The notes below the pieces were generated by a model that searched no databases, was not told where the DNA came from, and saw nothing but the letters and a program-made list of their open reading frames with translations. A stretch of 20,202 nucleotides of DNA from Bacteroidales bacterium UBA5833 (GTDB taxonomy: Bacteria > Bacteroidota > Bacteroidia > Bacteroidales > Lentimicrobiaceae), in the NCBI GenBank assembly GCA_002433025.1, contig DJGZ01000035.1:1-20202 (forward strand). The letters are read 5' to 3'. Shown one piece after another: positions 17,111-20,202 of this stretch; position 1 is the stretch's first letter; each line of letters starts with the position of its first letter. The position numbers and the translations under genes were made by a program.

Positions 17111-19372
17111 TCATTCCACCACCAACTCATCAATAAATAACCATGCCGGCTGGCCTGCGCCGCGGTGCCAGTCGGGACAGGTTTTGTGGCTGATGGCAGT
17201 TATTTTGAGGAATTTTGCCCTTGTTTCCGGAAAGGAGAAACTGAAGTGCACCGGTTTTTGTCCGAAATTCCTAACCGGTTCGGGAATTTTTTCCGTATGT
17301 ACGGTGTTGAAATCCTTTCCGTTGTCCGAAACTTCTATCCTTACTTCCAGGGGAAGAAAGATCCAGCTTACCAGGTCGAGGAAGAAGTTGGTTTCCACCC
17401 TGCTGAAGGTTTCAGGTTGCCCGAAATCTATCAGTACTTCCATATCATGGCCCTGATATCCCAGCCAGTTCAGCCTGAAGTGCTGCCCGCCAAACCACCC
17501 GTCGGTCAATGCTTTTTCACCGTTAACATCATAAAGTGTTGTGTAAGGTGTAAGTGAGGTGATTTGTTTGCCGGCCGCTTTGTTTGGCTTTACCGCCATG
17601 GCCGCCACATTCAACGCCTGGGTCCTGTAGGCCTCGGGTGAATAGCCGTTTTCATCAATGGTTTTTATTCCGGTAGCCTCACAGTTGCGCACAAACCGGT
17701 CCAGGTAATCCTTCATCACAGGGTTGATGGTTCGCCGGCCATCCTGCATGTGATAAAACGACAGGGAGGGGTGGTTGAGGTTGAGGGCGACATCGAGAAA
17801 GGCGAAATCCACACTGCAACGCTGCCGGAGTACCCGCTTCAGCCGTACCGGATCGACCTGCACCAGGGCCTGGGCGCTGTCCATCATCTCACGGTAGCGG
17901 ATCAGCAGTTCAGGTTTCAGAAACCAGCCGGAATAGAGGGCCGGATAGCCATAGATGTCAAGCGCACGCGTGGCGGCCTGCTTTTCCATCTCATACCGGA
18001 CCAGCGCAAAGTATTCAAGCATCACCTCAGCCGCAGCACCGTAAAAGGCCCGGAAAAACTTTTCGCGGAAAGCAGGCTCGTTCATATCCGCATCCCAGAG
18101 CAATCCGGTAATAAGCGCCTGCTTGTATTCGCTGAAATCGGACCAGGAATTGCCGCTGCCCTGCTGGAACATCATGGGAACCCCGTGTTCGCGGAAGAAA
18201 CGGATGTTGGGCTGCAGCACGCTGAAATTCGGGAAGGGGCAGGTAAAGGTCTTGAACTGTACCACGTAATCCCACATGAAAATATTGTCCGTAAGGGTGG
18301 ACCAGTCTTTCATGTCCTTCACAAAGCCGGCGCTGCGCGGATCCGTTGCCAGCGGCTGGCTGCGGTTGCACTCTATGGAGCAGAACATAATGTTCACATT
18401 GCTGTCGGGTACGATGGCCGTGGGAGCGGAGCGCGTAAACTGGTAAGCAAGGGTGGATATCTGCTTATCAGGGAACTGCCGCGCGATCTGGTTGGCCATG
18501 CTGACATACGCCCCCGAAATGCTTCCGTACTTATCGTACAGGGCCTGGCATTTTTCGCACTCGCAATAGTTGATGCAGTCGTTTTGCGATACCGACCAAT
18601 AAGTACAATCCGGTTTTTTATTTATTTCTTCCCTGAGGTTTTCGGTCAGTAGGCGGATCACCTCCGGATTGCTGAGGCATAGCTGTCCGTCGCGGATTCT
18701 TTTGCCGTTCACCAGGGAGTAATATTCCGGATGACTGCCGAAGTATGTTTCGGGCGGCATCAGTTTGTGGAAGGTATGTACAAACATGCCCCATTCATCC
18801 ATGGGATGTACGCGGGCCGCGAAGTAGTACTCCGGTTTGTTCTTGTCAGGAAAGTGCGGATGGCGGAAACGGAAATCCGGTTGTGAAAACAGGGAAATGC
18901 CCGGCAGGATGAGTTCCGGATTCTCCGGAATATACACCTCCCCGTTGCCCAACCACAGGCAACCGGCATAGTCCTGCAAAAGGGTATAAACCGCGTAGAT
19001 ATCACCCACCTGCCTTTTCCCGCCGAGATACAAGTGACCATCTTCGCTGAAAATGCAGAAACCGTCGTCGTTCATAGCTTCGAGCCTGCCGTAAGCCGCT
19101 TTTTTGGCAAACCATTCCTTACCAATAAATATTGATTTGAACCTTTTCACGGGCTTATCGGCGATCAAGACCTGCGCTCCGGATATCCTGAAAAGGTAAT
19201 TCTGCAGTTCATCCGCGGCAAAACGGGTGAGGGAGTCAGCATCGTGGCTGAGGATGATGGCGTAGCGCGCTTTGCCGGCAGTGGCAATCCGGTGCTGCGG
19301 TGGTTGTGCATGCAGCAACAGGCATGAAAATATCAGTGCCGGGAGCAGTGCAATGCGATTTATGAATTTCAT
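17111..19372 (-). CDS. Secreted DUF4838 protein with GH20-like N-terminal and discoidin-like C-terminal domains
   Basis: The 753-residue protein has a signal peptide (about 1-22, ending LLLHAQ). Residues about 25-155 resemble the non-catalytic N-terminal domain seen in GH20 and GH67 enzymes: ADELQNYLFRISGAQVLI at 53-70 and VGDIYAVYTLLQDYAGCLWL at 122-141. The central region has the DUF4838 hallmarks WSVSQNDCINYCECEKC and, further on, NIMFCSIECNRSQPL, IFMWDYVVQF and FQQGSGNSWSDFSEYKQAL, suggesting a TIM-barrel fold. Residues about 600-753 look like an F5/8 type C (discoidin, CBM32-like) domain, with IDFGQPETFSRVETNF and LEVRIEVSDNGKDF. DUF4838 proteins sit in many Bacteroidota glycan loci but I know of no firmly assigned reaction. 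It is separated from the regulator by 412 bases and is not clearly part of the dextran operon. Just upstream, TTG (19407-19405), 20 bases, then CACCTTTG (19384-19377) is a possible promoter, which would give an almost leaderless mRNA. Family call is good; function unknown. Confidence 0.82.
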   Translation of the reverse strand: MKFINRIALLPALIFSCLLLHAQPPQHRIATAGKARYAIILSHDADSLTRFAADELQNYLFRISGAQVLIADKPVKRFKSIFIGKEWFAKKAAYGRLEAMNDDGFCIFSEDGHLYLGGKRQVGDIYAVYTLLQDYAGCLWLGNGEVYIPENPELILPGISLFSQPDFRFRHPHFPDKNKPEYYFAARVHPMDEWGMFVHTFHKLMPPETYFGSHPEYYSLVNGKRIRDGQLCLSNPEVIRLLTENLREEINKKPDCTYWSVSQNDCINYCECEKCQALYDKYGSISGAYVSMANQIARQFPDKQISTLAYQFTRSAPTAIVPDSNVNIMFCSIECNRSQPLATDPRSAGFVKDMKDWSTLTDNIFMWDYVVQFKTFTCPFPNFSVLQPNIRFFREHGVPMMFQQGSGNSWSDFSEYKQALITGLLWDADMNEPAFREKFFRAFYGAAAEVMLEYFALVRYEMEKQAATRALDIYGYPALYSGWFLKPELLIRYREMMDSAQALVQVDPVRLKRVLRQRCSVDFAFLDVALNLNHPSLSFYHMQDGRRTINPVMKDYLDRFVRNCEATGIKTIDENGYSPEAYRTQALNVAAMAVKPNKAAGKQITSLTPYTTLYDVNGEKALTDGWFGGQHFRLNWLGYQGHDMEVLIDFGQPETFSRVETNFFLDLVSWIFLPLEVRIEVSDNGKDFNTVHTEKIPEPVRNFGQKPVHFSFSFPETRAKFLKITAISHKTCPDWHRGAGQPAWLFIDELVVE

Positions 19373-19415
19373 AAGTCAAAGGTGAGGAAAATTTCAGCAT
19401 GGAACAAGAAGGCGG

Positions 19416-19438
19416 GGCACGGACGTGACGTCCGCGCC
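19416..19438. repeat. GC-rich hairpin at the left edge of the repeat mosaic
   Basis: GGCACGGACG at 19416-19425 pairs with CGTCCGCGCC at 19429-19438 around a TGA loop, with one A-C mismatch. The right arm belongs to the linker that recurs at 19942-19958; in that second place the left arm is lost. The hairpin is 44 bases upstream of the DUF4838 start codon and so could also affect that gene. Confidence 0.5.
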
Positions 19439-19444
19439 AGCGGC

Positions 19445-19527
19445 GCTGAAGAAGGGACGAGGGACGCTGAAGAAGGGACGAGGGGCGCTGAAAAAGGGAC
19501 GAGGGACGCTGAAGAAGGGACGAGGGT
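19445..19527. repeat. 21-base tandem repeat, array 1 (four units)
   Basis: Units start at 19445, 19466, 19487 and 19508, the last cut short by the following hairpin. The consensus is GCTGAAGAAGGGACGAGGG followed by AC or GC. Differences are A/G at unit position 20 and one A for G in unit 3. The 21-base period equals seven codons, which is why open frames run through it. Confidence 0.93.
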
Positions 19528-19569
19528 GGTGGTCGAGCGATACCGATAGCTATCGGTACGAGACCACCA
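19527..19569. repeat. 43-base palindromic hairpin, copy 1
   Basis: Outer arms TGGTGGTC (19527-19534) and GACCACCA (19562-19569) are perfect complements. The core TACCGATAGCTATCGGTA (19541-19558) is an 18-base perfect palindrome. Between them is an asymmetric internal loop, six bases on the left and three on the right. The hairpin follows the 21-base array directly, and the same arrangement recurs at 20063-20105. Confidence 0.9.
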
Positions 19570-19594
19570 AAACTAAGGTACTGGGTAAGACATT

Positions 19595-19682
19595 GAGACA
19601 AGGAGACAAGGAGATGGGGAGACAAGGAGGCAAGGAGATAGGGAGACAAGGGGACAAGGGGAGAGGGAGTGAGGGAAAGCGA
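19595..19682. repeat. Purine-rich 8-base tandem repeat
   Basis: About eleven consecutive octamers fit the consensus GAGACAAG, with four exact copies (19595, 19603, 19619, 19643) and drift toward GGGAGAGG and GAGTGAGG at the right end. The strand is almost entirely purine with a C or T once per unit. A period of eight bases is not a multiple of three, so this is not a selected protein repeat. The second copy of the flanking module lacks this array. Confidence 0.85.
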
Positions 19683-19729
19683 GAAGAGTTAAGAATAATG
19701 ATGTTCTTGCAAGCTATTAATAGGATGCT

Positions 19730-19758
19730 CCTAACAGGTTTTCTTCTAACCTGTTAGG
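19730..19758. repeat. REP-like palindrome, copy 1
   Basis: CCTAACAGGTT (19730-19740) and AACCTGTTAGG (19748-19758) form an 11-base-pair perfect stem around the loop TTCTTCT. It is related in inverted orientation to the palindrome at 19867-19897. Confidence 0.88.
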
Positions 19759-19834
19759 TGTAAAAAAGACGATTGCAGTGTTTTATTGTCAGTTTTTACC
19801 GTTGCTTTTTAGATGAAGTAGGGTTATGGACCGG

Positions 19835-19854
19835 ACTTCCGTGCTGCCGGAAGT
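19835..19854. repeat. Small hairpin between the REP-like palindromes
   Basis: ACTTCCG (19835-19841) pairs with CGGAAGT (19848-19854) around a six-base loop, TGCTGC. No U-tract follows on either strand, so termination is not supported. Confidence 0.5.
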
Positions 19855-19866
19855 ATTAAAAAGAAG

Positions 19867-19897
19867 ACCTAACAAGTTGGAAGAAAACTTGTTAGGT
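19867..19897. repeat. REP-like palindrome, copy 2 (inverted)
   Basis: ACCTAACAAGTT (19867-19878) and AACTTGTTAGGT (19886-19897) form a 12-base-pair perfect stem around GGAAGAA. Read on the opposite strand its loop is TTCTTCC, differing by one base from the TTCTTCT of copy 1, so the two are homologous but inverted. A G-C pair in copy 1 is A-T here, leaving the stem intact. Confidence 0.88.
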
Positions 19898-19960
19898 CGG
19901 GTTGTTGATTGTTATAGCCAGGCCTGGTGGGGAAGTCAGGAGACGTCCGCGCCAGCGGGG

Positions 19961-20062
19961 GCTGAAGAAGGGACGAGGGACGCTGAAGAAGGGACGAGGG
20001 GCGCTGAAGAAGGGGCGAGGGGCGCTGAAGAAGGGACGAGGGACGCTGAAAAGGGACGAGGG
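19961..20062. repeat. 21-base tandem repeat, array 2 (five units)
   Basis: Units start at 19961, 19982, 20003, 20024 and 20045. They match array 1, with the same alternation of AC and GC endings. Unit 3 has G for A in the GGGACG part and unit 5 has lost one base. The array is one unit longer than array 1 and is followed by the same hairpin. Confidence 0.93.
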
Positions 20063-20105
20063 TGGTGGTCGAGCGATACCGATAGCTATCGGTACGAGAC
20101 CACCA
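20063..20105. repeat. 43-base palindromic hairpin, copy 2
   Basis: This is identical to the hairpin at 19527-19569, including its asymmetric internal loop and the 18-base palindromic core at 20077-20094. The longer shared block (20051-20133 against 19515-19597) is 83 bases with two differences, at 19585/20121 and 19591/20127. Confidence 0.9.
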
Positions 20106-20145
20106 AAACTAAGGTACTGGTTAAGAGATTGAGTTATAGAGACAT

Positions 20146-20163
20146 GAAGGCGGGGCACGGACG
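20146..20163. repeat. Partial copy of the left-edge module
   Basis: The 18-base sequence GAAGGCGGGGCACGGACG is the same as at 19408-19425. After it the sequence diverges, so either the module ends here or a further copy of the mosaic begins beyond the window. Confidence 0.75.
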
Positions 20164-20202
20164 GGAGCACGTTATGCAGGTTTTATTCTGTTGAGGCCCG
20201 TG

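Larger units (their letters stand above)
19373..20202. other. Non-coding repeat mosaic
   Basis: This 830-base stretch shows no credible gene. Open frames cross it on both strands only because its repeat units lack stop codons, and their products are low-complexity (KKGRGxL on one strand, QRPSSLL on the other). Modules in order are: GAAGGCGGGGCACGGACG (19408-19425), a GACGTCCGCGCCAGCGG linker, 21-base array 1, a 43-base hairpin, an 8-base array, a REP-like palindrome, a small hairpin, an inverted REP-like palindrome, the linker again (19942-19958), 21-base array 2, the 43-base hairpin again, and the first module again (20146-20163). Confidence 0.75.

Noticed and set aside
17750..18652. 300-codon open frame antisense to the DUF4838 gene
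   Set aside because: It mirrors the coding bias of the minus-strand gene. The product has no recognisable motif and the opposite frame is a clear family member.
19527..19569. Hairpin as an intrinsic terminator or integron attC site
   Set aside because: There is no U-tract on either strand, and neither the attC core boxes nor an integrase gene is visible. It is better described as a repeated palindrome.
19236..19649. Open frames through the repeats on both strands (for example KKGRGxL and QRPSSLL repeats)
   Set aside because: They exist because the 21-base unit lacks stop codons. The 8-base array has no codon phase, and the products are low-complexity with no start signals.
19445..20062. CRISPR array
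   Set aside because: The 21-base units are directly contiguous with no unique spacers between them, and no cas gene is present.

Overview
The window looks like Bacteroidota chromosome, most likely Bacteroidales. The evidence is a SusC/SusD pair, lipoprotein signal peptides, a SusR-type membrane regulator, very weak Shine-Dalgarno sequences, and promoter-like TAnnTTTG boxes. A genus cannot be named from what is visible.

The centre (about 1372-16698, all on the minus strand) is a polysaccharide utilization locus. In transcription order it holds a SusR-like regulator (16698-15043), SusC (14544-11527), SusD (11506-10034), a SusE-like triple-module surface glycan-binding lipoprotein (10015-8609), a GH66 dextranase-type lipoprotein (8444-6663), a GH31 alpha-glucosidase (6578-4062) and a six-hairpin glycosidase-like protein with C-terminal accessory domains (4062-1372). 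GH66 acts on alpha-1,6-glucan, so the predicted substrate is dextran or a similar alpha-1,6-linked glucan. The logic is: SusE-like and SusD proteins capture the glucan, GH66 cuts it at the surface, SusC/SusD import the oligosaccharides, GH31 trims them in the periplasm, and the six-hairpin enzyme may deal with branches or ends. The regulator probably senses an oligosaccharide in the periplasm and activates the susC promoter. From memory, the gene order resembles the Bacteroides thetaiotaomicron dextran locus (BT3086-BT3091), with the six-hairpin gene as an addition.

The left edge carries a PPK2-type polyphosphate kinase (333-1232, plus strand), convergent with the locus and probably unrelated to it. 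To the right of the regulator is a secreted DUF4838-type protein with a discoidin-like C terminus (19372-17111, minus strand). It may act on another glycan.

The last 830 bases (19373-20202) hold no credible gene. They are a mosaic of non-coding repeats: two arrays of a 21-base unit, each followed by the same 43-base hairpin; an array of a purine-rich 8-base unit; and two REP-like palindromes in inverted orientation whose stems differ by a paired (compensatory) change. This is the least explained part of the window. Inside the locus, an 11-base perfect inverted repeat in the SusE-GH66 spacer and a bulged hairpin overlapping the regulator's promoter are the main unexplained signals.
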